From DATBLZ01 sp036555065 (lineage in GTDB: Bacteria > Pseudomonadota > Gammaproteobacteria > Steroidobacterales > Rariloculaceae): a DNA stretch of 64,000 bases. The position numbers and the translations under genes were made by a program. The stretch covers positions 1 through 64,000 of the forward strand of contig DATBLZ010000028.1 in NCBI GenBank assembly GCA_036555065.1, given 5' to 3'. The notes under the pieces are model-generated. The model searched no databases and was not told where the DNA came from. It saw only the letters and a list, made by a program, of their open reading frames with translations. Of the stretch, positions 16,966-25,420 are shown in pieces; within the stretch, counting starts at the first letter, position 1, and every line of letters starts with the position of its first letter.

Positions 16966-17354
16966 TCGTCGTCGACACCAACGTCATCGCATACCTGTAT
17001 CTGCCCACGGTCCATACGGCGCGTGCCGAGGCCCTGCTCGAGGACGATGCGGACTGGGTGGCTCCGCTGCTGTGGCGCAGCGAGCTGCGCAACATTCTCG
17101 CTGGGTACCTGCGGCGGAAGGCGCTGTCCTTCGACGCCGTGCGCAGCATTCAAGCTGAGGCCGAAAGCCTGCTCGCGGGAGGCGAGCACGAGGTCGATTC
17201 ACAACAGGTGCTCGAGCTCGTTCGCGACAGCAACTGCTCGGCGTACGACTGCGAGTTCGTCGCGTTGGCGAAGCGCCTCGGAGTCAAGCTCGTGACAACC
17301 GACGCGCAAGTGCTCGCGGCTTTCCCGCGCCACTCGGACGCGCTCAGCCGGTAA
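16962..17354 (+). CDS. PIN-domain ribonuclease toxin, FitB/VapC type
   Basis: A 130-residue PIN domain. The four acidic metal ligands are visible: Asp5 (VVDTNVIAYL), Glu41 (WRSELRNIL), Asp96 (SAYDCEFVALA) and Asp114 (VTTDAQVL). VapC toxins cleave initiator tRNA, other tRNAs or the sarcin-ricin loop; the target here is unknown. The GTG start at 16962 overlaps the antitoxin TGA, so the two are translated together. Its last 11 bases overlap the convergent VIT transporter gene. Confidence 0.88.
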   Translation: MIVVDTNVIAYLYLPTVHTARAEALLEDDADWVAPLLWRSELRNILAGYLRRKALSFDAVRSIQAEAESLLAGGEHEVDSQQVLELVRDSNCSAYDCEFVALAKRLGVKLVTTDAQVLAAFPRHSDALSR

Positions 17355-18102
17355 TTCCGAACGCGCTGCGCAATAGATAACCGACCACGTAGGCAATTCC
17401 CGCCGCGGCGCCGCCCGTTAGGAGCGTCGCGAGCCCGGCTTTGAAGGCCGGCTGGCCGAACACGAGGCTCTTGAGCGAGCCGATCGCGAAGAATACGAGG
17501 CCGGCGAGCACGAGGCTCGCATAGAGTTGCGTCGGCACGCTGAGCGTCGTGATCGACAACGGCAGCAACGGAATCACGCCGATGAGCACGAACGCCGCGA
17601 ACGTCACGGCCCCCGATTTGAGCGGATTCGGGTGCGGCCCATGCAACCCGTGCTCCTCGGCGAGCATCGTCTCGATCCAGAGCCGGCGATCGGCCGTGAT
17701 CGTCTGGACGATGTGCTCGAGCGCGGCATCGGCGAATCCCTTCTGCGCGAATATTTGCCGGATCTCCTCGCGCTCGCCTTCGGGCACCTGGTCGATGTGG
17801 CGCTCTTCCTCGCGGCGCACAGCGTTGATGAAGTCGTTGTGCGCCTTGATCGATTCGTAATTGCTGACCGCCATGCTCAAGCCGTCGGCGAAGAGCTTCG
17901 CGATGCCGAGGATCAGCGACACATGCGTCGGGAAACCGGCGCCGACTGCCCCGGTCACGATCGCGAACGTCGTGATGCAGCCGTCGATGCCGCCGAGTAC
18001 CGCGTCCGAAACGTTGTGACGCGGGCGGCCGTGCTTGAGCCGCGCGGCGACGGCATCGGGGGCGTGTTGGCGGATCAACTCATCGAGCGTGGAATTTGCC
18101 AT
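17344..18102 (-). CDS. VIT1/CCC1 family iron/manganese transporter
   Basis: A 252-residue membrane protein. NVSDAVLGGIDGCITTFAIV and the HVSLILGIAKLFADGLSMAVSNY region form helices 1 and 2 of the VIT family. A soluble acidic insert (about 95-150, rich in Glu: REEERHID, PEGEREE) matches the metal-binding domain of plant VIT1, and three more helices close the protein. Family members move Fe2+ or Mn2+ out of the cytosol in exchange for protons. The start MANSTLDELIRQHAPD fits homology. Unlike many bacterial versions it has no rubrerythrin domain. Confidence 0.85.
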   Translation of the reverse strand: MANSTLDELIRQHAPDAVAARLKHGRPRHNVSDAVLGGIDGCITTFAIVTGAVGAGFPTHVSLILGIAKLFADGLSMAVSNYESIKAHNDFINAVRREEERHIDQVPEGEREEIRQIFAQKGFADAALEHIVQTITADRRLWIETMLAEEHGLHGPHPNPLKSGAVTFAAFVLIGVIPLLPLSITTLSVPTQLYASLVLAGLVFFAIGSLKSLVFGQPAFKAGLATLLTGGAAAGIAYVVGYLLRSAFGITG

Positions 18103-18204
18103 TGAAGTGCACCGCAAAGCAGGGCTGCTCATTATGCATCGACTGGCGTATCGTGCTCGCGTGTTAACGCTTATCATTTCGCTGCAACGAATCCGCGAGC
18201 TCGC

Positions 18205-18855
18205 ATGTGCGGACGCTTTTTGACTCCGGATCAAGCCGCACTCGAGCGGTACTGGAAGCTCGAGACCCCGGCGGATTTCGTGCAGTCCTACAACGTTGCG
18301 CCGAGCCAGGTCGCGCCCGTCGTGCGCATGGACAAGGACGGGCAGCTGCAAATGCACATGCTCGTTTGGGGTTTTCAGCCCGGATGGGCGAAACGTCCAT
18401 GGATCAATGCGCGCTCCGAAACCGTGTTCACCGTAAAGGCCTTTGCGACCGCGGCGCTGAAGCACCGCTGCCTCGTGCCCGCGATGGGCTGGTACGAGTG
18501 GCAAGGTGAGGAAGCGCCGCGCAAGCCGTTCGTGTTTCATCGCGATGGGTTCCAACCATTCGCCTTCGCCGGCATCTGGACCGCGCGTGAGACGCCTGAG
18601 GGCTGGCAACGCTCATTCGCGATCTTGACGACGGAGGCAACGGGGGCGCTCCGCGAGATTCACGACCGCAAGCCCGTCGTCCTGAATCCTGACCACTATT
18701 CGGCATGGCTTCTGTCGACGACGACGATCGGCGACGTGCAAGCGATTCTCCGCGCGGACTTTTCCGGTATCTCCACGTACGCCATCACGACGTACGTCAA
18801 CAAACCCGAGCACAACGATGCGGGCTGTATTCAACCCGCCGAGGCGACCGGATGA
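18205..18855 (+). CDS. SRAP domain protein (YedK/HMCES), abasic-site DNA-protein crosslinker
   Basis: A 216-residue SOS-response-associated peptidase. Cys2, exposed after Met removal, forms the thiazolidine crosslink with abasic sites in single-stranded DNA. The other active-site residues are Asn30 (YNVAPSQ), Arg70 (NARSET), Glu98 (GWYEW) and His153 (IHDRKP). The usual IHxRMP reads IHDRKP here, a minor change. It shields abasic sites at stalled forks. Its stop overlaps the YjbR-like gene by 4 bases, a pairing that suggests joint expression. Confidence 0.92.
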   Translation: MCGRFLTPDQAALERYWKLETPADFVQSYNVAPSQVAPVVRMDKDGQLQMHMLVWGFQPGWAKRPWINARSETVFTVKAFATAALKHRCLVPAMGWYEWQGEEAPRKPFVFHRDGFQPFAFAGIWTARETPEGWQRSFAILTTEATGALREIHDRKPVVLNPDHYSAWLLSTTTIGDVQAILRADFSGISTYAITTYVNKPEHNDAGCIQPAEATG

Positions 18856-19316
18856 AGAAAAAGACGAGAGTGAAACGCCGAGCACGAACAGCTCGCGGAG
18901 CACGAACGACTCGCAAAGCGAGCTCGGGATGGGACATCGCGTGCGAGATCGCGCGCCGCCTACCGGGCGTCGAGGTCGAGACGTCCTATGGCACGCCGGC
19001 GCTCAAGGTCAAGGGCAAATTCTTGGCACGGCTGCGCACCGAGGCCGAAGGTTGGCTTGCGATCCGGTGCGAGTTTCTCGAGCGCGACATGTTGCTCGAG
19101 GTCGCGCCGCAAGTTTTTCACTTGACCGACCACTATCGAAATTACCCGGCTATCCTCGTCGACCTCGACGCGATCGGCCGCGAGGCGCTCGAAGACGTCA
19201 TCGAGAACGGCTGGCGCATGGCGGCGTCGCCGAAAGCGATTCGGGAGTTCGATGCAGGCGAGCGAGGCGATGCGCGCAAGCGAACTTCGCAGCGCACGAA
19301 GGTCCGCCCGTCGTGA
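18852..19316 (+). CDS. MmcQ/YjbR family protein with basic tails
   Basis: A 154-residue protein. The core (about 25-135: WDIACEIARRLPGVEVETSYG, LKVKGKFLARLR, HYRNYPAILVDLD, ALEDVIENGWRMAA) is the CyaY-like YjbR fold, thought to bind DNA or nucleic acid although no enzyme activity is known. The N-terminal 24 residues (MKKKTRVKRRARTARG) and the C-terminal 20 are strongly basic, consistent with nucleic-acid contact. Translational coupling to the SRAP protein hints at a role beside DNA damage; that is inference. A shorter paralogue lies at 30351. Confidence 0.75.
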   Translation: MKKKTRVKRRARTARGARTTRKASSGWDIACEIARRLPGVEVETSYGTPALKVKGKFLARLRTEAEGWLAIRCEFLERDMLLEVAPQVFHLTDHYRNYPAILVDLDAIGREALEDVIENGWRMAASPKAIREFDAGERGDARKRTSQRTKVRPS

Positions 19317-19374
19317 AGGACGTCTATTCCTGTATCGTGGGCTCGACGCCGAGGTAAGCGCCGAGCGCGGCCCG

Positions 19375-20688
19375 TCAAGCGCGCCACGCGTAGCGCAGCA
19401 GCAGCACGCACAGGCCGCAAATCAGCATCGGCGGGATCAGCAGCACGAGATGCTGCTCGGGCTCGAGGTCGAATCGACCGAGCACGAGCCCGCCTGCGAG
19501 CGGGGCCAAGACCGCGCCGACTCGGCCGCAGCCGCTCGCCCACCCGGCGCCCGTGGCGCGTAAGCTCGGCGGATAGAAGATCGCCGAGAGCGCGACGAGA
19601 GCGACCTGGGAGCCCGAGACGCCCGCGCCGACGACCAGCAACAGAATCGTCCACGCAGGCACCGTGCCCGGTACGACGAGAAACAACGCGAAACCCACCG
19701 CGACGATCGCGTATGCATTGATCAACACCGCAACCGTTCGGCCGAGGTCGACGAGCTTCGCGATGATGAGGCCGCCGACGAGGCCGCCGGCCTGAATCAC
19801 GACGGCGCCGCGCAACGCTTCCGGGCGTGTCCAGCCGGCATCGGTCAAGATCGTGGGCAGCCAGCTGATCAAGACGAACAAGACGAAGAGGTTCAGCGCG
19901 AAGAGGCACCAGAGCAGCGCCGTGCGTGCCCAGTACTGCGCAGTGAAGAGCGCGAGCACGCTCGGCTTCGCGACGCGATCCTCGGGAAGCGCATGAACGG
20001 TCGCGGTGTCGGCGTCGGGCGCGAATCGACGCAACAACGCCGGGATCCTCGGATCGTTCGGCCGCTGCGCGACGAGCAAACGCACCGATTCCGGTATGTA
20101 TGCGAAGAGCGCGACAGCGAGCGCCAATGGCAGGATTCCGCCGGCGAGGAAGATCGCGCGCCAGCTCGCGGCGTCGATCAAGAGCGGTGCGATGAAACCC
20201 GCAATCAGCGCCCCGAGCGGCACGCCGAGATACATCACGGCAATCAGAAACGCGCGGTTGTGCTGCGGGACGTACTCCGAGGTTAGCGCCGTTGCGTTCG
20301 GCAGCGTCATGCCGAGACCGATGCCCGTCAGCAGCCGCCAAAGCACGAGCTCGGCGGGGGCCGTGGAGAGCGCCGTGCCGGCCGAGGCGAGCCCGACGAG
20401 CAGCATTCCCCAAATAAGCATGGGCCGGCGCCCGATTTTGTCACCGAACGGGGCGAGGGCAGCCGTACCGACCACCATTCCGAGCACGGAAGCCGAGAGC
20501 GCATAGGCGAAGGCTGCTGCATCGATGCCCCACTCATCGGTCAGCGAAGGGACCGCAAGCGCCATCGTCTGAATGTCGTAGCCGTCGAGCAGAACCACGA
20601 GGCCGCACAGGACGACAACGGCGGTTTTCTGCCGAGTGAGCGCGCCCGCGTCGATGAGGCGCCCGATTTCGTTCGTGTGCTGGATCAC
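19375..20688 (-). CDS. MFS transporter, aromatic acid:H+ symporter (AAHS) family
   Basis: A 437-residue permease with 12 predicted helices. LLDGYDIQTMALAVPSL (about 33-49) carries the DGYD motif that marks AAHS transporters such as PcaK, MhpT and BenK. GDKIGRRPMLIWG and RLLTGIGLGMTLPNATAL follow in the standard MFS positions, and PESVRLL precedes the central loop. The substrate is probably an aromatic acid. It is the last gene of the minus-strand catabolic run, 34 bases after the ACMSD-type gene, with a REP element in the gap. Confidence 0.85.
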   Translation of the reverse strand: MIQHTNEIGRLIDAGALTRQKTAVVVLCGLVVLLDGYDIQTMALAVPSLTDEWGIDAAAFAYALSASVLGMVVGTAALAPFGDKIGRRPMLIWGMLLVGLASAGTALSTAPAELVLWRLLTGIGLGMTLPNATALTSEYVPQHNRAFLIAVMYLGVPLGALIAGFIAPLLIDAASWRAIFLAGGILPLALAVALFAYIPESVRLLVAQRPNDPRIPALLRRFAPDADTATVHALPEDRVAKPSVLALFTAQYWARTALLWCLFALNLFVLFVLISWLPTILTDAGWTRPEALRGAVVIQAGGLVGGLIIAKLVDLGRTVAVLINAYAIVAVGFALFLVVPGTVPAWTILLLVVGAGVSGSQVALVALSAIFYPPSLRATGAGWASGCGRVGAVLAPLAGGLVLGRFDLEPEQHLVLLIPPMLICGLCVLLLRYAWRA

Positions 20689-20704
20689 ATCAGACGTGCA
20701 GCTG

Positions 20705-20726
20705 TCGCGGCTAAAGCCGCTCCTAC
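20705..20726 (-). repeat. REP element, locus 2
   Basis: A single copy in minus orientation containing GCGGCTAAAGCCGC. Its CTAC end holds the stop codon (TAG, complement of 20723-20725) of the amidohydrolase gene to its right. It sits between that gene and the AAHS transporter gene of the same operon. Confidence 0.75.
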
Positions 20727-21733
20727 GAAGAGGACGGCAAGTTCGGAATCAGCTCGCGAGCGTTGCCGTTATAGATCTTTTCGCGAGTGGTCGAGTCGAG
20801 CGAGTCGACGAGCTCGATCGCGCGGCGAATCAAATGCCTTCCTCCGGCCGGATCGAACGGCGCGTCGGACGCAAACACGCAATGGTCTCGGCCGAAGAAC
20901 GCGAGCCCGCACTCGAGCGCTTTCGGCACGCCGTTGACGGCCGTGTCGCCGTAAAACCGCCTGAAATACTCGAGCGGCGCACGCTCGAGCCCCGCTTCGG
21001 TGGCCACCGGGTTGCGGCCGAGATCACCCTCGGCGGCCTGGCGGAAACCGATCGCGATCTTGCCTTCGAGGTAGGGGACTAAGCCGCCGAGGTGGTGCGT
21101 GATGATCTTGATGCGCGGCAGCTTGTCGAAGAGCCCGGCGTAGACGAGCCGACCCATCGCGACGGCCGTCTCATACGGCCAGCCGAACGTGAACCAGAGC
21201 TCGTGCTCCGAGCGGCTCTCGGCCAAGTAATCGGCGTGCTCAGGGCCGCGAATCGGATGCAGCCAAATCGGTCGGTCGAGCTCCGCGAGCTTGGCAAATA
21301 TCGGCAGGAACTCTGGGGCGCTCAACGGCTTGCCTAGTACGTTCGTGTAGACGAGGCAGCCCGCGGCGCCGAGCTCCGTGACGGCGCGTTCGGCTTCAGC
21401 GACAGCGGCTTCGGGGTTATTCATCGGCAGATTCGCGACGAAGCTCGGGAAGCGGTCGCGGTGACGCGCACAGAGCTCGGCGAGCGCGTCGTTGGCAACG
21501 CGCGCGATTTCCGGCGTTGCGCGCGGTGTGCCGTAGGCCTCGATCGGCGGGTTCGCCAACGACGGCAATTGCACGTAGTCGTCGAACTCGTCCATGAGCC
21601 GAAAGTGCGCGTCGATATCGACGAGCGTCGGGATCCGCTGCCAGCGCGGCACGGCCGCGCGCCCGACCTCGTTGCCGCCCAGGAACTTCGCAAATGCCGG
21701 CGGGACGAAATGCGTGAACAGATCGATCTTCAT
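20723..21733 (-). CDS. Amidohydrolase of the ACMSD/gamma-resorcylate decarboxylase family
   Basis: A 336-residue amidohydro_2 protein; relatives decarboxylate aromatic or aminomuconate acids, or hydrolyse ring-opened products. Recognisable metal-site elements are the N-terminal strand, IWLHPI, ITHHLGGLVPYLEGK and FASDAPFDP. The N-terminal strand reads KIDLFTHFVPP: the second metal ligand His8 is there, but the first position (His in ACMSD, Glu in resorcylate decarboxylase) is Phe6. Metal binding may be altered. The start overlaps the dioxygenase stop by 4 bases; its TAG stop is supplied by a REP element. Confidence 0.8.
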   Translation of the reverse strand: MKIDLFTHFVPPAFAKFLGGNEVGRAAVPRWQRIPTLVDIDAHFRLMDEFDDYVQLPSLANPPIEAYGTPRATPEIARVANDALAELCARHRDRFPSFVANLPMNNPEAAVAEAERAVTELGAAGCLVYTNVLGKPLSAPEFLPIFAKLAELDRPIWLHPIRGPEHADYLAESRSEHELWFTFGWPYETAVAMGRLVYAGLFDKLPRIKIITHHLGGLVPYLEGKIAIGFRQAAEGDLGRNPVATEAGLERAPLEYFRRFYGDTAVNGVPKALECGLAFFGRDHCVFASDAPFDPAGGRHLIRRAIELVDSLDSTTREKIYNGNARELIPNLPSSS

Positions 21734-22698
21734 TTTCGCTTGGGCGGCTTGATCGTGTCGCCGGTCTGCACACCGCGATAGAGCAACGACTCCTCCATGC
21801 CCGCGGCGAGGCTCCATTCCGCAAAGACGTCGGGCGTCTGAGAGAACTCGTTCCCCACCCAGTTTTCGTCGACGACGTCGGAATCGAAGTCGTATTCGGC
21901 GCCGCCGCCACAAGGATTCAAGAAATACCAGAAGTAGCACGATGAGATCGGATGCCGGCCCGGGCCGAGCATCGTCTTCCAGCCCTTGCGCGTCATGTTG
22001 AGGCCGCCGCCAAAGAGCTCGTGGATGTTCGCCATCTCGAATGCGAGGTGATGAAAGCCGAGCCTACCGCCGCCCGCACCCGGAGGGTTGAGCAGAAAGA
22101 GGTTGTGATGGTTCTGCGATGCGCCGCCGCGGAGGAAATACCCGCGGTTCGGATAGCAGTCGCTGATGCGGAAGCCGAGCCGCCCGACGTAGAACTCGAT
22201 CTCTTGCGCGGTCTCCGGGATCATGTAGACGACGTGCGTCATCTCCATGGGCTGTGCGGACTTGTAGAACTTCGCGCGTGCGTTCAAGCGCCCGACGCGG
22301 CCCGGCATGTTGAACTCGGGATCCGGCGCCGTAACGGCGCGGCAACGCGATACACGAAAACCGATGCCGATGCCGAGCGGGTCGCGCGTGTGGATCGTGC
22401 CGTCGGCATCGCGGCGAACGTCGCGGTCTTTCGCGAGCTCCTTCGCGATCGCGTCCAAATCGGCCTGCGCACGCACGCCGAAGATCGATTCGCGCACGCC
22501 CGGCCCTTCCTCGATCGGCGGCGGCAGCGACGGATCGTTCGCGAGCTTGATCTCGACGTCCGATTGATCGAGCGAGCGAAAGAGCAATCGGCCGGGGCGC
22601 TCCGCGACGAGCGCGAGGCCGAAATCGGTCCAGAACTGCTTGGCTTCCGCCAAGTCCTCTACGCCGTACGTGACGGCATCGATCGTCGTTACGTTCAT
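21730..22698 (-). CDS. VOC-family extradiol-type dioxygenase
   Basis: A 322-residue two-domain vicinal-oxygen-chelate protein in the layout of type I extradiol dioxygenases. The catalytic C-terminal half shows the three expected Fe ligands in order: His in MTHVVYMIP, His in LGFHHLAFEM and Glu in GGGAEYDFD. GPGRHPISSCYFWYF matches the conserved GPGRHP-S-N-F segment. Such enzymes open catechol or heteroaromatic diol rings. The start MNVTTIDAVTYGVEDL overlaps the preceding amidohydrolase gene by 4 bases, and its end overlaps the next gene by 4. Confidence 0.85.
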   Translation of the reverse strand: MNVTTIDAVTYGVEDLAEAKQFWTDFGLALVAERPGRLLFRSLDQSDVEIKLANDPSLPPPIEEGPGVRESIFGVRAQADLDAIAKELAKDRDVRRDADGTIHTRDPLGIGIGFRVSRCRAVTAPDPEFNMPGRVGRLNARAKFYKSAQPMEMTHVVYMIPETAQEIEFYVGRLGFRISDCYPNRGYFLRGGASQNHHNLFLLNPPGAGGGRLGFHHLAFEMANIHELFGGGLNMTRKGWKTMLGPGRHPISSCYFWYFLNPCGGGAEYDFDSDVVDENWVGNEFSQTPDVFAEWSLAAGMEESLLYRGVQTGDTIKPPKRK

Positions 22699-24107
22699 AT
22701 CACGGGCCAGCGGAGTTTCACGAGCTTGCGCATATCGAGCTTTTGACCGAGTCGTTTCATCGTTTCGGCGACGACACGTAGCACCTCGCTCTCGTCGAGC
22801 TTCGTGAGGTGGCCGTCGCCGACGACACGCTCGCCGGCGACGAAGACGTCGGCGACCGAGTTTCCGGTTGCCGAGTAGACCAAGTTCGAGACGGGATTGA
22901 AGAGCGGTTGCCACTCCGGATACGTCGTATCGAACAGCACGACATCGGCGTCCTTGCCGACTTCGATGCTGCCGATCTTCGCATCGAGCCCCGCGCAGCG
23001 CGCGCCGTTGATCGTCGCCATCTCGACGACCTGCTCAGGAGCGACAACGCGCGGATTCATGTGGATCTCCTTGTAGGTTCCGGCGAAGAGCAGCATCTCC
23101 TGAACGATATCCGTGATGCCCGAGCACGCATGGTCGGAGCCGATGCCGACGTTGACGCCGAGCTCCATGAGCTCGGGCAGGCGGCCGCGCGCGAAGTTTC
23201 CGTAGCCGTTGTGGAGGCTCGAGCTCGGCGCCGAGACGAGGTTCGGGCGCCGGCGCGCGACGATCTCGAGCTCTTGCGGCTCGAGCCAACCCATGTGCAC
23301 GAGCAGCGTCCGCTCGTCGAGCACGCCCAGGCGCTCGAGCCGCTCGATCTCGGGGAGACCGAAGTTGCCGAGCGAATCGTCGCGCGTCGAGTAGTGAAAG
23401 CACGCGTGAGTTTGTAGAACGCAGCCGTGCTTGCGGGCGAGCTCCTTGCAGCCGACGATGAGCTTGTCGCTCGAGTTGCTCAAGCCGCGGAACGAGACGC
23501 TTGCGCCGAGCCGCGGGTCGTTTTCTTTAGCGACGAAATCGAGCAGCGCGCTCGAACGCTCGAGAGCCTGGTCGGTCGTTTCGATCATTGCGGGAGGCAG
23601 GATTCCAGAAACGGCCTTGGTCATGTCGAAGGCGCTGCGCCCGAGCACGGTGCGCATGCCGGCCGCGAGCGCCGCGCGGCCCGTCGCGGCCGGGTGATAG
23701 TTGCCGGGGTCGATGAAGCACGTGACGCCGCAGCGAAGCAGCGACATCGCGGCGAACAATGCGCTCACGTGCACGTCCTCTTCGGATATCGCAGCCTCGT
23801 AAGGGAACATATGATCGAAGAGGAACTGACGCGCTCCAACTTCGTCCGCGAGCCCGCGGGCCAGTTGAAACGAGGAGTGCAAGTGGCTGTCGATCAATCC
23901 CGGGAGCGCGACGCGATCGCGGCCGCGCACGGTCGTCTTCGCGGTCCACTCGCGCGCGATATCCACGGACTTACCGAGCGCGGCGAATTTGCCCCCGGCG
24001 ATCGCGAGACCCGCATCGCGGATGACCCGCCGCTCACGGTCGACGGTGACGAGCCAATCGATGTCGAGAATCAGCGTATCCGCGCGCATACCGCGCACAG
24101 AATACAT
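22695..24107 (-). CDS. Metal-dependent amidohydrolase/deaminase, TrzA-AtzB-SsnA type
   Basis: A 470-residue member of the cytosine-deaminase-like amidohydrolases. Metal-site motifs: PGLIDSHLHSSF (HxH), LQTHACFHYS, LLVHMGW and GIGSDHACSG (Asp). The C-terminal small beta domain includes IGSIEVGKDADVVLFD. Relatives deaminate or dechlorinate N-heterocycles (triazines, hydroxyatrazine, guanine-like bases). The natural substrate is unknown, but the context of an extradiol dioxygenase and an aromatic-acid transporter suggests a nitrogen-containing aromatic. Met7 (MRADTLILD) is an equally likely start. Confidence 0.85.
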   Translation of the reverse strand: MYSVRGMRADTLILDIDWLVTVDRERRVIRDAGLAIAGGKFAALGKSVDIAREWTAKTTVRGRDRVALPGLIDSHLHSSFQLARGLADEVGARQFLFDHMFPYEAAISEEDVHVSALFAAMSLLRCGVTCFIDPGNYHPAATGRAALAAGMRTVLGRSAFDMTKAVSGILPPAMIETTDQALERSSALLDFVAKENDPRLGASVSFRGLSNSSDKLIVGCKELARKHGCVLQTHACFHYSTRDDSLGNFGLPEIERLERLGVLDERTLLVHMGWLEPQELEIVARRRPNLVSAPSSSLHNGYGNFARGRLPELMELGVNVGIGSDHACSGITDIVQEMLLFAGTYKEIHMNPRVVAPEQVVEMATINGARCAGLDAKIGSIEVGKDADVVLFDTTYPEWQPLFNPVSNLVYSATGNSVADVFVAGERVVGDGHLTKLDESEVLRVVAETMKRLGQKLDMRKLVKLRWPVI

Positions 24108-24119
24108 GGAGTGCGAGAT

Positions 24120-24494
24120 TCAGCCCAGGAAGCCGACGGCGAGACAGGCGAACGCCCAAAACAGCATGTATTCGACGCCCTTGAACTGCCACCGCCAGCT
24201 CAAGCCGTTGACCTTCGCCTGCGCCCAGGCGGCGACGAACAGGATTGTGGCGGCGATCGAGGCGCCGAGCTTGGGATAGAGATTGAAGATGAGGCCGACG
24301 GCGGCGATCGCCTCCATCGTCGCCGTCAAGAAGACGAAGAAGCGCGGCGGGCGGAAGCGAATTTTGTCGAAGAATTCGATGGCCTTGTCCAAGTGCCAGA
24401 GCTTGAGAAACGTGTGCGGCAACAGGAATGCGCCGCAGAGCACGCGGAGCGCCGTTACGGCGTCGAGCGCGCCGATAGTCTCGGGGAACGTCAT
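24120..24494 (-). CDS. DoxX-like small membrane protein
   Basis: A 124-residue protein with four hydrophobic helices (about 14-32, 52-73, 78-95, 105-123). RVLCGAFLLPHTFLKL and the overall layout resemble DoxX/DoxD-type quinol-interacting membrane proteins. No catalytic residue can be named. Its ATG overlaps the end of the binding-protein gene by 4 bases, and 12 bases separate it from the next gene, so it belongs to the operon. A role in electron transfer for the pathway is a guess. Confidence 0.65.
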   Translation of the reverse strand: MTFPETIGALDAVTALRVLCGAFLLPHTFLKLWHLDKAIEFFDKIRFRPPRFFVFLTATMEAIAAVGLIFNLYPKLGASIAATILFVAAWAQAKVNGLSWRWQFKGVEYMLFWAFACLAVGFLG

Positions 24495-25417
24495 CGGCGT
24501 CGGGCTCGTTGCGGGCTTTCCACTGCCGCGCGCCGGAAGCTGTCGTCGAGCACGGCTTTGGCCTGCGCGATGGTCGTCGCGTCGGCGAGCTTGGCCTTGC
24601 GCATGAGCTCGAGCGACTTCGCGAACGCCGACTGCGGTATGCCGAGGTCGCGGGGAAACAGCGCCGTGTCGCGCGCATAGGCAAGCGCCCGAGCCGCGTG
24701 GTCCTTGCCGGCGTCGGTCAGCTCCATCGCGAGCTCGACGAGCGTCGCGTCGTTGCGCGAATCGTAGACAATCTGCGTCGCCTCGATGAGCGCGGCGAGG
24801 AGCGCGACGACGGCCGCTCGATTGGCAGCAGCCCAGCTCGCGTCCGTGATCACGGCCGTGAACACGATCTCGGGGATATAGGCGCTGACTTCGCCGAGGT
24901 TGGCGAAGCCGGCATCGGTCGCGATGAAATTGAATGGGATGGGCTGGACTGCGGCATCGATCCTCCCCTCCTGCAGCGCTAGCCAACGGGCCGGGTGAAC
25001 GCCGACGACGGCGAACTCGTAATCGCCGGGGTACTCAAGACCGTGCTTCGCGAGCATTTCCATCGTGTAAATCGCCGTGCCTTCGGTCAGCGACGACGTG
25101 CCGAGCCGCGCGCCCTTGAGATCTTCGATCCGCCGATAACGCGGATTCGCAACCAACGAAAGAGGCAGACGGTTCAAGTTGGCGGCGATGATGCGCAATC
25201 GGCCGCCGGCCACGCAGTCCTTGATGGCTCCTTCGGGCGGTGTGATCGCGAGCTGCAGCTCGCCGCTTTTCACACCCGCAGTCGCTTTGTCGACGGTGCC
25301 CACACGCCGACGCAGAACATTGAGCCCACGCTGCGCGAAGAGTCCGTGCCTCTCGGCCACGAGCACGGGCAGCCAGTTGAAGCCGCCGGCGCCGGCGCCC
25401 ATCGCGACGTCGATCAT
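24491..25417 (-). CDS. NMT1/THI5-like substrate-binding protein without a signal peptide
   Basis: A 308-residue periplasmic-binding-protein fold of the NMT1/SsuA type (FNWLPVLVAERHGLFAQRGL, GVKSGELQLAITPPEGAIKD, LKGARLGTSSLTEG, and the GRIDAAVQPIPFNFIA hinge). There is no export signal: it starts MIDVAMGAGAGGFNWLP directly at strand 1. No ABC permease or ATPase gene is nearby. A cytosolic ligand-binding or enzymatic role, as in yeast THI5, is therefore possible. The start overlaps nothing upstream; 3 bases separate it from the GlcG-like gene. Confidence 0.75.
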   Translation of the reverse strand: MIDVAMGAGAGGFNWLPVLVAERHGLFAQRGLNVLRRRVGTVDKATAGVKSGELQLAITPPEGAIKDCVAGGRLRIIAANLNRLPLSLVANPRYRRIEDLKGARLGTSSLTEGTAIYTMEMLAKHGLEYPGDYEFAVVGVHPARWLALQEGRIDAAVQPIPFNFIATDAGFANLGEVSAYIPEIVFTAVITDASWAAANRAAVVALLAALIEATQIVYDSRNDATLVELAMELTDAGKDHAARALAYARDTALFPRDLGIPQSAFAKSLELMRKAKLADATTIAQAKAVLDDSFRRAAVESPQRARRR

Positions 25418-25420
25418 GGG

